A DNA stretch of 57,845 bases from CAZJRQ01 sp964548535. Lineage in GTDB: Bacteria; Bacillota; Clostridia; Oscillospirales; Ruminococcaceae. The stretch lies in assembly GCA_964548535.1 (NCBI GenBank), contig CAZJRQ010000014.1, forward strand, positions 1 through 57,845, in the 5' to 3' direction. Under the pieces are notes generated by a model, which was given only the letters and a program-made list of their open reading frames with translations, did not search any database and was not told the origin of the DNA. The position numbers and the translations under genes were made by a program. Of this stretch, positions 1 to 6,771 are shown in pieces. How positions within the stretch are numbered: position 1 is the stretch's first letter; each line of letters opens with the position of its first letter.

Positions 1-2
1 AT

Positions 3-647
3 CCGGAAAAAACAGATAGTGATGGAGATTATATTCCAGATCACGATGATGGTAAATGGGGATTAAATTTCACCGAAGACGAGTTGGATAAAAAAGCTTC
101 CAAGAAAATAGAAGATAATGCTACATATATAATAAATGCGGCTAACAATTATGGTATTAATCCTTGTATAGTTGCCTCTTGTATATTTACAGAACAAGAT
201 CTTAATTTTGATTGGAAGGATGAATGGTTTGATGGAATACTTGGATTTTATGGCATTTTGGATATGTCAGTTGGCTTAGGTCAAGTGCGTGTTTCTACGG
301 CGAAATTTGTAGAAGATCAAGGTTATGTAGCAAAAGCAAACAAGACAGAAGGCGGATGGGATATACCGTTAATTGGATTTGTGAATGGAACTGAAACTAT
401 GGTTAGGGAAAAACGTTTGGAAGATAATGAGTCTAATGTGATTTATGTTTCAGCATATTTAAAATATTTTATAGATACATGGGGAGATGAATTTCCGAGT
501 ATCAATGAAAGTCCAGCCATACTAGCTACGTTATTTAATTTAGGGCACGAAATTACAGAACCTCATGCTGAACCAGAAGCTAATGATTTTGGTCTGCATG
601 CTGAAAAATACTACTACATGATGTATCTGTTGCTTTATGGTTATTAA
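3..647 (+). CDS. C-terminal part of a surface/toxin-like protein with lysozyme-like domain (5' truncated)
   Basis: The frame is open from base 3 with no stop, so this is the C-terminal ~214 residues of a longer protein; the TTG at 84 is probably not the true start. The first residues (SDGDYIPDHDDG) resemble Asp-rich calcium-binding type-3 repeats common in Clostridia surface proteins and polymorphic toxins. The rest looks like a lysozyme/transglycosylase fold: a GINPCIVAS..FTEQ helix with a candidate catalytic Glu, then SVGLGQVRVSTAKFV, similar to the G-x-Q substrate-binding motif of goose-type lysozymes and SLT domains. That suggests peptidoglycan cleavage, either as an effector domain or as a wall-penetrating hydrolase. 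The assignment rests on motif resemblance only; the N-terminal part outside the window would decide between toxin and conjugation-associated hydrolase. Confidence 0.55.
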   Translation, partial: PEKTDSDGDYIPDHDDGKWGLNFTEDELDKKASKKIEDNATYIINAANNYGINPCIVASCIFTEQDLNFDWKDEWFDGILGFYGILDMSVGLGQVRVSTAKFVEDQGYVAKANKTEGGWDIPLIGFVNGTETMVREKRLEDNESNVIYVSAYLKYFIDTWGDEFPSINESPAILATLFNLGHEITEPHAEPEANDFGLHAEKYYYMMYLLLYGY

Positions 648-648
648 T

Positions 649-984
649 ATGAAAAAGAAAAAGATGATGATTATAATTGTCATCCTGATGCTAATAACAC
701 TGGTTATAGTGCCTTATGCTAGGGTAGAAATCCTTACGAATAAGTATGGTGACCAATTTCAAGACTTATATAAACAAACAAATATTATAAGTGATATTGA
801 ATATCTCAAGGTACTCAAATATGAGAACGACTCTGCTACAATATGTTATATATCAAGAGAACATCAGAGCTCAAATGTAATAATATTTGTACGTCAAAAT
901 GAGGTATGGACTTTAGATAGTTGGGATACAATATGGTCCAAAACAGGTACGGCGGACGGATTTAGCTGGCCACTTTATTTATAA
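649..984 (+). CDS. small membrane-anchored protein, possible partner/immunity of the lysozyme-like protein
   Basis: Starting at ATG 649, two bases after the upstream stop, this encodes 111 residues; an in-frame ATG at 637 would overlap the previous gene. A lysine-rich start is followed by one hydrophobic helix (about residues 6-23), then a ~88-residue soluble domain predicted outside the membrane. It ends in an aromatic-rich motif (W..D.WDTIWSKTGTADGFSWP). I recall this Trp-rich ending from small uncharacterised proteins next to large surface proteins in Clostridia but cannot name a family. Tight coupling to a lysozyme-like gene makes an inhibitor/immunity or accessory role plausible. A terminator follows directly. 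Confidence 0.6.
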   Translation: MKKKKMMIIIVILMLITLVIVPYARVEILTNKYGDQFQDLYKQTNIISDIEYLKVLKYENDSATICYISREHQSSNVIIFVRQNEVWTLDSWDTIWSKTGTADGFSWPLYL

Positions 985-990
985 TGAATC

Positions 991-1035
991 AAGCTGTGTC
1001 TATGATAAAAATTCATAGACACAGCTTAAAATTTT
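991..1035 (+). terminator. Rho-independent terminator
   Basis: Perfect 14-bp stem (AAGCTGTGTCTATG / CATAGACACAGCTT) with a 9-nt loop, followed by AAAATTTTTG. It sits 7 bases after the stop of the small membrane protein and closes that transcription unit. Confidence 0.8.
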
Positions 1036-1151
1036 TGTGAATTCCACCTGCTGTGCAGTGGGGGAGTTTTAGAGATGATTATGAAAAAAGACTCCTTTTG
1101 CTATAATACATACACGGTCTGACAACTGTACAAGGAAACCAAAAGGAGGAA

Positions 1152-1247
1152 TGCTGGATTAACGACAATAACAGTATAGCACATACAACATGGAATTGCA
1201 AGTATCATATAGTGTTTTGGCTGTATAAAGCTCTTCTTGGGATATAA
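1152..1247 (+). pseudogene. IS200-type transposase (TnpA) N-terminal remnant
   Basis: Frame from 1161 reads NDNNSIAHTTWNCKYHIVF, matching the conserved N-terminus of IS200/IS605 TnpA (..HT.W.CKYHIVF.PKYRR). It diverges after VF and stops at 1245-1247. An AAAGGAGG ribosome-binding site lies at 1142-1149, but the ATG at 1151 is out of frame, so the start is broken too. Only about 25 of ~150 residues survive. The TATAAT-containing leader before it (about 1100-1140) is probably the old element end. No TnpB is present. Confidence 0.75.
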
Positions 1248-1431
1248 AATTAATGGAAAATCATCAAAAAATTGTTACCGTTATGGTAAGATATAACAAC
1301 ATTTTAGTTTTCCATAATATCGAAAATAGTATAGTAAAAATAATTCTCCAAGAAATATTTTATACGGTCTAGTGTTTGCACCGAAATGAGGTTGTGATTT
1401 TTTAAGCGTGTTCAAGTGATTCGACAATATC

Positions 1432-1557
1432 ACACCCAACAACCGCCTTTGTCATTATATCTACAAGAATGTAAAAGTCAATGCTAAAATGAACGCAAAT
1501 GCGGTCTTGACTTTTACATTCTTGTAGAAGTACGGCGATTAAGCGGTTGTTGGGTGT
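1432..1557. repeat. 126-bp imperfect palindrome, MITE-like
   Basis: Outer arms 1432-1446 and 1543-1557 are perfect 15-bp inverted repeats (ACACCCAACAACCGC). Inner arms 1461-1481 and 1507-1527 are perfect 21-bp inverted repeats. The arms are joined by unmatched 14/15-nt spacers and a 25-nt loop. No coding potential is evident. Nested arms without an ORF fit a non-autonomous mobile element or a recombination or replication hairpin. It lies 15 bp from the left end of the IS5 element. The rest of 985-1670 shows only a weaker ATGGAAAA/TTTTCCAT pair (about 1254 and 1308) and the IS200 remnant. Confidence 0.7.
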
Positions 1558-1604
1558 TTATGTCTTATTTAGGGCAACACCTCACAATGCCATTGAAAAA
1601 CAAA

Positions 1605-1640
1605 TCAGCCATGCGGTTTTGGTAAAAACCGCATAGCTGA
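1605..1640 (-). terminator. stem-loop downstream of the IS5 transposase
   Basis: A TCAGC.ATGCGGTTTT / AAAACCGCAT.GCTGA stem sits between the transposase stop and the IS end. It is well placed as a terminator or as protection against outside transcription. The T-tract on the minus strand is weak. Confidence 0.55.
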
Positions 1641-1670
1641 CCCAAAAATTATTCGCAAAGGCACACCTAA

Positions 1671-2636
1671 TTAAGCCAACAGATTTTTTCTGTCAGCCAA
1701 ATACAGGTTTGCCAATGCAAACATAATATTCATTTTCGCACTCTGTTTTCGCAACCCTCGGTATCGTGTCTTTCGATACCCAAATAACTTTTTTACTACT
1801 GCAAAAACATGCTCAACCTTTGATCGAATGCTGGATTTGCCATATTCTTCAATCTCAAATGCAAGCTTTCCATTTTCATCAAGCTTACTTTTCTTGCCAA
1901 TACGAAGGTTTATCTCCCAATCAATTTTGTCCTTAATTTCTTCGTCAACATGATTTATTGCTCCAAGATATCCACTGTCACCATACATAACTTCTTCCGT
2001 TTTATACAAAAGATCATTCACCTGCGTAACGTCATGAACGTTTGCAGCTGTTGTTTTTATGTGATGAACAAGCCCCGTATCTTTGTCAACACCAATGTGA
2101 GCTTTGTATCCAAAGTGCCAAGCGTTGCCCTTTTTCACTTGATGTGCGTCAGGATCACGTTCTTTTGTTGCATTTTTTGTTGATGTTGGCGCTTCAATGA
2201 TTGTGGAGTCTACAATTGTGCCTTTTTTGAGTATTAAGCCTTTCTCTCGGAACAGCTTTACAACCTGTGTAAAAAAAGTTTCTTGAATGTTGTTTACTAT
2301 TAAAATGTTTCTAAATCGTCCGATTGTATCGCCGTCAGGTACTTCATTAGGCGACGAAACGCAGCAGAAATCAGAAAATGCTCTGCTGTCAATTATCTCT
2401 GTCATAACCCGCATATCCGCAAGGTCGTACAGATTTTGAAGTATATAAATTCTCAACATAAGTTCAATGTCATAAGGCTTATTTCCACACTCTCCTTTAT
2501 AGTAGCACGGCTTAATTATCCTTATCCATTCACCCCAAGGAATTATTTTATCAATTTTTGCAAGAAATTCTTTCTTGCTCGTTGTTACCTGCGACATTTC
2601 ATCGCTCAGCATTCCAAATGTGATTTGTTCTTTCAT
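1671..2636 (-). CDS. IS5-family DDE transposase
   Basis: This 321-residue protein has the usual length for IS5-group transposases. It has an N-terminal DUF772-like helical region (about residues 40-115, with the ..DI.LMLRIYILQNLYDLAD segment). A DDE catalytic core follows: D143 in GTIVDSTIIEAP, D220 in MYGDSGYLG, and E275 in RSKVEHVFAVVKKLFG, the last within the family's Y-(2)-R-(3)-E-(6)-K-like helix. The frame is intact and the terminal repeats are present, so the element may still be active. ATG start at 2636. It catalyses cut-and-paste movement of its own element and is unrelated to the functions of its neighbours. Confidence 0.93.
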   Translation of the reverse strand: MKEQITFGMLSDEMSQVTTSKKEFLAKIDKIIPWGEWIRIIKPCYYKGECGNKPYDIELMLRIYILQNLYDLADMRVMTEIIDSRAFSDFCCVSSPNEVPDGDTIGRFRNILIVNNIQETFFTQVVKLFREKGLILKKGTIVDSTIIEAPTSTKNATKERDPDAHQVKKGNAWHFGYKAHIGVDKDTGLVHHIKTTAANVHDVTQVNDLLYKTEEVMYGDSGYLGAINHVDEEIKDKIDWEINLRIGKKSKLDENGKLAFEIEEYGKSSIRSKVEHVFAVVKKLFGYRKTRYRGLRKQSAKMNIMFALANLYLADRKNLLA

Positions 2637-2734
2637 ATCTCTATTATATCACTTTGGGGCGGACTTTTCAACTGTGCGGTGTTGCCTTAGATATATACAC
2701 ATTTCAAAAATCATTCTCAATGAAGGATACTATT

Positions 2735-4162
2735 TCAATGACCTTTCTTTTTCTTGGGTTTCGTATCATTTTCACGTCGTTTCCGTTCCTCCTCAACAAG
2801 TCGTGAAATATAATCCCCTTTAGAAATATCATAATAGGTTTTAGCAATGTCAGCGTAAATATCATATAAGTGCTTGCAGTTCTTGAAGTTATCTTTGAGG
2901 ACTGCAATTTTTTTACCTGTTTCTTGTTGAACGGATTTAAGATACTCATAGTCAGAACGGTCACGGATATTATTGTTCTGCATAGCCTGCTGAGATATAT
3001 TCAACTTTAACTGCTCCGAGCCGGAAAGTGTAGATTTTTCTGATAGTGAGAAAAAGAGTTCAGCCTGTTCAAGAATGCTGTCCAAATGTTCTTGCTTTGA
3101 CGTCAGCATATTTACTTCAACTCTTGCTTTTTCATATTCATCTTTCAGCTTTTCGATTTTGCCCTCAAGCTCTCCAATGGAATGAATTCGGTCACGGTTT
3201 ATTACGGTGAGCTGCGACGACAGCTTGTAAACGTCCATATCGTTTTCGGGACAGTAGGCGGCATTGACATCACGTTTTCTCGCAATTTTTCTTCCGTTCC
3301 GTGCAAGTGCAGAAACGACGTCGATGATATTTATATAGTCATCGCGAATTTGCGACGGCTCACCAGAAAGAGTGACTCCCGCACCTACGTCTTTCCACAG
3401 AATTCTTGATACAAGACTTTCAGCAGTATAACCCTCTCCCAGTGTTTTTGTACGAACAAAGCGTTCCTGTTCTGGAGCTTTAACGGAAATATACTTGCCT
3501 CTCTTTACGGTGTAGCCTTTCAGTTCAAGCTCACAAAGCAACTCATCAATATTCTTTACTGAAGAGATAAGTCCGTCAATTTCAAGGCGGATTTGCTGTT
3601 TCCACGAAGTGCCGCACCGTTTGTGTTCCCATTCGTTATATGCTATTGTTTTGGCTTTACTTTTGCTTTTATCATATGGCTGAACGCCAAAAGCAAGGCA
3701 AGTTCTGTCAGAATATTCACGAACACGCTTCAGCGTATTTTGATTTGCATAGAATTTCCGTCCCGTTATTGAATAACTGTTTACGATAAAGTGATTATGC
3801 AGATGCCCTTTATCAATATGCGTTGCAATTACAACCTGACAATCATCACCAAAGGTTTTACGAGCAAAAGCTTTTGCAATTCGGTGAGCCTCCTCCGGTG
3901 TGATGTTATCCTCTGGATCAAAAGATTGAATATAGTGAATAGCCTTTACGCTCCCTTTACCGTCAGACGGCAGGGGAGCGTTAAATTTTTGATGCGAATA
4001 ATTTTCATATACCATCTTCATAGATAAATATGCGTCCTTGGCATTTGTCATACAGTTCAAAGAAGCCGTGTAAAGCAAATCCTCTGTTTTGTCGGGATTG
4101 AGTATATAGGCTATGCTGCGGTTGACGGTAGTGTGGATAGAAATTGATTTAACGTATGGCAT
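2735..4162 (-). CDS. Relaxase/mobilization nuclease (MobP type)
   Basis: This 475-residue protein has an N-terminal relaxase domain (about residues 1-260). It carries a SIAYILNPDKT segment with the likely catalytic Tyr19. The metal-binding histidine motif is HIDKGHLHNHF (H115, H120, H122, H124). A charged, coiled-coil-rich C-terminus ends in a KKKKKGH tail. Relaxases of this Pfam Relaxase family nick oriT and lead the strand during conjugal transfer. The ATG at 4162 lies inside the end of the MobC gene (52-nt overlap), so translation is coupled. The gene ends 47 bp from the IS5 element but looks full length. With MobC and no visible type IV secretion genes here, it marks a mobilizable element; secretion genes could lie outside the window. 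Confidence 0.92.
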   Translation of the reverse strand: MPYVKSISIHTTVNRSIAYILNPDKTEDLLYTASLNCMTNAKDAYLSMKMVYENYSHQKFNAPLPSDGKGSVKAIHYIQSFDPEDNITPEEAHRIAKAFARKTFGDDCQVVIATHIDKGHLHNHFIVNSYSITGRKFYANQNTLKRVREYSDRTCLAFGVQPYDKSKSKAKTIAYNEWEHKRCGTSWKQQIRLEIDGLISSVKNIDELLCELELKGYTVKRGKYISVKAPEQERFVRTKTLGEGYTAESLVSRILWKDVGAGVTLSGEPSQIRDDYINIIDVVSALARNGRKIARKRDVNAAYCPENDMDVYKLSSQLTVINRDRIHSIGELEGKIEKLKDEYEKARVEVNMLTSKQEHLDSILEQAELFFSLSEKSTLSGSEQLKLNISQQAMQNNNIRDRSDYEYLKSVQQETGKKIAVLKDNFKNCKHLYDIYADIAKTYYDISKGDYISRLVEEERKRRENDTKPKKKKGH

Positions 4163-4449
4163 ATCTCAGAATAATCCTCCTTTAACTCGGTAATATCTGG
4201 CTCATAAATCCTGTTGATTTCATTTGCCTTTTTTGCAAGCTGATTGATGTTGTTGCCAATGGAACGCAGAGCGTTCATCAGAGGGGCGACTCCATTCATA
4301 TCAATTACGTTGATTTGCCCCGATACGGATATGTGCTTGATGTATGAGCCTGTTCTCATAGAAAGCAACTTAGCTCTCCTTTCAACCTCTGTCCATTCCG
4401 TCAGCCCGTAAATAATCTCTTTGCGTTTCACCTGTTTGTATTTTCTCAA
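4111..4449 (-). CDS. MobC-family relaxosome protein
   Basis: Starting at TTG 4449, which has an AAGGAGG site 9 nt upstream, this gives 112 residues; an upstream GTG at 4491 has no such site. It is a basic protein with a Trp/Arg-rich N-terminus. The central segment MNALRSIGNNINQLAKKANE matches the conserved GNNINQLAK.AN core of bacterial mobilisation proteins (MobC, ribbon-helix-helix type). These proteins bind oriT and help the relaxase open the duplex. It overlaps the relaxase start and is first in the mob transcription unit. A 15-bp palindrome at 4482-4496 just upstream could be its own binding site. Confidence 0.88.
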   Translation of the reverse strand: MRKYKQVKRKEIIYGLTEWTEVERRAKLLSMRTGSYIKHISVSGQINVIDMNGVAPLMNALRSIGNNINQLAKKANEINRIYEPDITELKEDYSEICHTLNQFLSTLPSTAA

Positions 4450-4481
4450 TAGAAATACCTCCTTACATTTATATAGTGGTC

Positions 4482-4496
4482 TTAGGTGCAACCTAA
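4482..4496. promoter_or_regulatory. short palindrome upstream of mobC
   Basis: TTAGGT-GCA-ACCTAA is a perfect 6-bp dyad, 33 nt before the chosen mobC start. Its position suits an autoregulatory operator or a relaxosome accessory site. The function is inferred from position only. Confidence 0.4.
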
Positions 4497-4504
4497 AATG
4501 AGAG

Positions 4505-4866
4505 GGATAAGCGGATTAGGGTAGGGGTTCCTTAATCCGTTTTCTTGAGGGGTATGCTTTTGCAAAACCTCAAAATCCGAAAAAATACGTATTTTTTCTA
4601 TGGCTTGCTACGCATACCCAAAACTAAAGAGTACGGATACCTCCTTTTTCTTAAATTCCGCCCGTATGGGCGTATCCCTTTTATTTCGATTTCAGCTTTT
4701 CAAAGCGGCAATCTGATATACCTCCCTCATAAGTAAGGACATTTTTCGTCTTGCTTTACGGTAGTGTGAAGGAAATTCGGAATTAATTGTAACAATGCAT
4801 AGATACAGGTGATTGGTTTTGTGCAAAATGCAGAACTTGAAATTGATTTTTCAAAACTACCGTAAA
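4505..4866. other. candidate oriT/intergenic control region
   Basis: The stretch of more than 490 bases between mobC and the primase-like gene has no gene but much symmetry. CGGATTA (4512-4518) and TAATCCG (4533-4539) form a stem with a G-rich loop. GCCC/GGGC make a short dyad at 4660-4671. An 11-bp inverted pair TTTACGGTAGT (4755-4765) / ACTACCGTAAA (4856-4866) is spaced by 90 bp; ACGGTAGTGTG also occurs within the relaxase gene at 4125. Relaxase-adjacent hairpins upstream of mobC are where MOBP oriT sites normally lie, so the 4512-4539 hairpin is the best oriT candidate. I could not recognise a nick site. Confidence 0.45.
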
Positions 4867-4991
4867 AATCGCCTTATTTTGTCCTAACGAGTGAAGGAGC
4901 ATATTTCACAGAACATTTACTCGCCATAAATGCTTTTGTACCTCGCCAAGGAATGCTCGTTCAATCAGATTGAGATGAAAGGGGTGTGTCA

Positions 4992-5603
4992 TTGGAAGAT
5001 ATATTCGCAGAGGTGCGGAATGCCGTTCCAATGCAGGACATTGCAAAATTCTACGGTTTGCAAATAAGCAGATCGGGGATGGCGTGTTGTCCGTTTCACA
5101 ACGATAAGACGCCAAGTTTAAAACTATATCCCGACCATTTCTATTGCTTCGGCTGTGGAGAAACAGGTGACGGAACAGGCTTTGTTGCAAAACTCTTTCG
5201 CATAACCCAGCTTGAAGCTGCAAAGAAAATCAGCCATGATTTTGGACTGAATCTTTTTAATGGAGAACTCGCCATTCCGATTAAAATAACATCAAATCCA
5301 AATGTTGAATATTTGCTGTGGCTGAAAAAAGCAAAGACTACGGTTTCCGACTATCTAAACAGGCTGTATGAGTGGAGAAAACAGTATAAACCTCCAAATT
5401 CATTCGTGCAGCTTCATTCACGCTTTTGTGAGAGCCTGCAAAAGACAAGCTACATAGAATATCTGAATGAAATTCTGCAGTACGGAACGGAAACAGAAAA
5501 GCATGAGCTGTTTCGGGACAACCAAAAGGAGATTGAAAAAATACAGCATCGTCTTGAAAAACTCGCAACAGAGGAACGTGCTGTAAACAGGAAAGCAATG
5601 TAA
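4992..5603 (+). CDS. CHC2 zinc-finger (DnaG-type) primase-like protein
   Basis: Starting at TTG 4992 (AAAGGGG 7 nt upstream; the GTG at 4986 sits too close to it) this is 203 residues. Residues 33-55 form the CHC2 zinc ribbon of bacterial primases: C33-P-F-H36, then Y51-C52-F-G-C55, with the conserved HNDKTPSLKLYPD between. The GETGDGTGFVAKL segment and a helical tail follow. The TOPRIM catalytic domain of a full primase is absent, so this is a zinc-domain-only protein as often carried by Firmicutes conjugative elements. It probably helps element replication or transfer priming. It is first in a compact operon running to 6524. Confidence 0.8.
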   Translation: MEDIFAEVRNAVPMQDIAKFYGLQISRSGMACCPFHNDKTPSLKLYPDHFYCFGCGETGDGTGFVAKLFRITQLEAAKKISHDFGLNLFNGELAIPIKITSNPNVEYLLWLKKAKTTVSDYLNRLYEWRKQYKPPNSFVQLHSRFCESLQKTSYIEYLNEILQYGTETEKHELFRDNQKEIEKIQHRLEKLATEERAVNRKAM

Positions 5604-5617
5604 CGGGAGGGACATAT

Positions 5618-5716
5618 ATGATACCATTTATAATAGGAGCAATGTTCGGCGGAACAGTCGGACTTTTTACATCAGCGTTACTCTTTGCAGCTAAGCGGGG
5701 TGACAAAGATGTTTGA
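5618..5716 (+). CDS. DUF3789-like 32-residue membrane peptide
   Basis: ATG 5618 follows a GGGAGGG site by 6 nt, and the product is 32 residues. It has a short hydrophobic helix with glycine spacing (FIIGAMFGGTVGLFTSALLF) and a charged tail AAKRGDKDV. The pattern matches DUF3789-type mini-proteins found next to HU-like and primase-like genes in Clostridia conjugative elements. The stop overlaps the start of the next gene by 8 nt. Its function is unknown; a membrane location is likely. The family call is from memory of the pattern. Confidence 0.6.
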   Translation: MIPFIIGAMFGGTVGLFTSALLFAAKRGDKDV

Positions 5717-6101
5717 GGATAAGGAAACGTGCTGTTTTATGCACTTTGTATATCGTTTTATGACAGATAGCAGATACTATATGCTTTCCGTTAAGGAACA
5801 TGAAAAAATCCGAACAGACAAAACTCTGCTCGGATACTATGACGACGAATATATATACATCATTCCCAATGTGATAATCGGAACAGGGAATATAATGCTT
5901 AACGCTTGTGGCTTGAAGAATTTTGATATGAAGAAAATTATGAACAATCTTTTCGCAGCTGATCTGATCAAGGTGCATTGGATTCTGACCTGTGATATTC
6001 GTTACCGTCCGCAGAAGCGGATAGGGAAAACAAAGAAACGGTATATAACATTTTATAAAAGGGAGCTTGTCAAGCTGTTGATTCAGGAGGGTATCAGATA
6101 A
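5709..6101 (+). CDS. hypothetical mobile-element protein
   Basis: ATG 5709 has a GGGGTGA site about 6 nt upstream and gives 130 residues. An upstream in-frame ATG at 5685 lacks such a site and would run through the DUF3789-like gene. It is a basic, Tyr/Lys-rich soluble protein with no signal peptide. The conserved-looking core is GYYDDEYIYIIPNV, followed by a helix-rich middle and a positively charged end (RPQKRIGKTKKRYITFYKRELVKLL). I do not recognise a family. Its overlaps with both neighbours indicate translational coupling in the element operon. The basic C-terminus would suit nucleic-acid binding, but this is weak inference. Confidence 0.6.
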   Translation: MFEDKETCCFMHFVYRFMTDSRYYMLSVKEHEKIRTDKTLLGYYDDEYIYIIPNVIIGTGNIMLNACGLKNFDMKKIMNNLFAADLIKVHWILTCDIRYRPQKRIGKTKKRYITFYKRELVKLLIQEGIR

Positions 6102-6361
6102 TGAACAGATCAGAATTTGTGAATGAGGTTGCAAAATGCAAAAAGGTATCGCATAGGAACGCTTATCGTTCTGTCAATTCGGTTATGGATACAATACGTC
6201 TTGCGCTTATGCGTGAGGAGAGCATAGAAATCGGAGGTTTCGGGACTTTCGCTGTCGTAACTGATTTGAATGGGGAGCGTATACCTGTTTTCAAGGGTGG
6301 CAGGACATTAAAGAAAGTGTTGAACGCTGAGGAAAGCAAGGGCGGTGGCTGTGGTGGATAA
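6101..6361 (+). CDS. HU-family DNA-binding protein
   Basis: This 86-residue protein has the HU/IHF fold pattern: N-terminal MNRSEFVNEVAKCKKVSHRNAYRSVNSV helices, the turn EIGGFGTFAVV (the family's G-F-G-x-F signature), and a beta-arm beginning at NGERIPVFKGGRTLKKVLN. HU-like proteins bend DNA and help relaxosome, recombination or replication complexes. It overlaps the previous stop by one base (TAATG) and follows an AGGAGG site. The C-terminal GGGCGG tail is unusual and overlaps the next ORF. The element-borne context suggests a role in transfer or integration. Confidence 0.85.
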   Translation: MNRSEFVNEVAKCKKVSHRNAYRSVNSVMDTIRLALMREESIEIGGFGTFAVVTDLNGERIPVFKGGRTLKKVLNAEESKGGGCGG

Positions 6362-6524
6362 AAAAGAGATGCACGGTATTGTGCTTTCTGCGGAGCAGCT
6401 GGAAGCATTGGCATTAGAATTGATACCGTCTATGTTAGAATTTTTTGAAAGTGAACATGGAAAGATATTGTATGCAGAACACTTGAAACGAAATGAGGCA
6501 AGTCAGGCTGATAAGGCAGCTTAA
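6351..6524 (+). CDS. 57-residue hypothetical protein
   Basis: A GTG at 6351 (or 6354) inside the end of the HU gene opens a frame of 57 codons to TAA 6522-6524. The residues are acidic and helical (VLSAEQLEALALELIPSMLEFFESEHGKILYAEHLKRNE). Overlap with the upstream gene and continuous helical coding character support a real small gene at the end of the operon. No family is recognised. Confidence 0.5.
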   Translation: MVDKKEMHGIVLSAEQLEALALELIPSMLEFFESEHGKILYAEHLKRNEASQADKAA

Positions 6525-6623
6525 ACCAATATAAATGTTTTATGTGAAAATAATTTAGTGATTTAAATTACTTGTAAATTTATTGCAACTAGTCAAACAA
6601 GATTTAAAAACTGGAATACTAGA

Positions 6624-6731
6624 CGTTCTACAAAACGCCTTAATCGTTCTTGGATATATCGTATTCGTTCCTGAAAAAAAGCAAATAAAGCACAAAAAGG
6701 CGAAATCGTTCTTGACAAGCAGCTTGGAACG
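6624..6731 (+). repeat. CGTTC direct-repeat array with 21-bp spacing upstream of the AAA ATPase
   Basis: CGTTCT/CGTTCC begins at 6624, 6645, 6666 and 6707 (spacing 21, 21, 41), and an inverted copy GGAACG is at 6726-6731 within the promoter spacer. The flanks are also similar: AATCGTTCTTGG (6642), ATTCGTTCCTGA (6663), AATCGTTCTTGA (6704). The ~2-turn spacing puts all sites on one face of the helix. The 6707 copy overlaps the -35 box, so repressor occupancy would block transcription. The array could equally be iteron-like. The upstream part, 6525-6600, shows nothing else. Confidence 0.65.
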
Positions 6732-6740
6732 GTGTATAAT
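6712..6740 (+). promoter_or_regulatory. consensus sigma-A promoter of the ATPase-protease pair
   Basis: Perfect TTGACA (6712-6717), 17-bp spacer, perfect TATAAT (6735-6740). It is followed by an AGGAGG ribosome-binding site and the ATG at 6772. Such an ideal promoter normally needs repression, which fits the overlapping CGTTC half-sites. Confidence 0.88.
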
Positions 6741-6771
6741 ATAATCAGTAAAGATCTAGGAGGAATGTTGG

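Larger units (their letters stand above)
1572..2688 (-). mobile_element. IS5-family insertion sequence, apparently complete
   Basis: Near-perfect terminal inverted repeats flank the transposase: GGCAACACCTCACA at about 1573-1586 and TGTGCGGTGTTGCC at 2673-2686 (one internal mismatch). TTA flanks both ends (1569-1571 and 2687-2689), consistent with a short IS5-type target duplication. The element is ~1.12 kb with one transposase gene on the minus strand. It lies between the palindrome and the 3' end of the relaxase gene without interrupting a recognisable ORF. Confidence 0.8.

Noticed and set aside
1432..1557. Palindromic arms as a CRISPR-like repeat
   Set aside because: There is only one inverted pair, no regularly spaced direct repeats and no cas genes.
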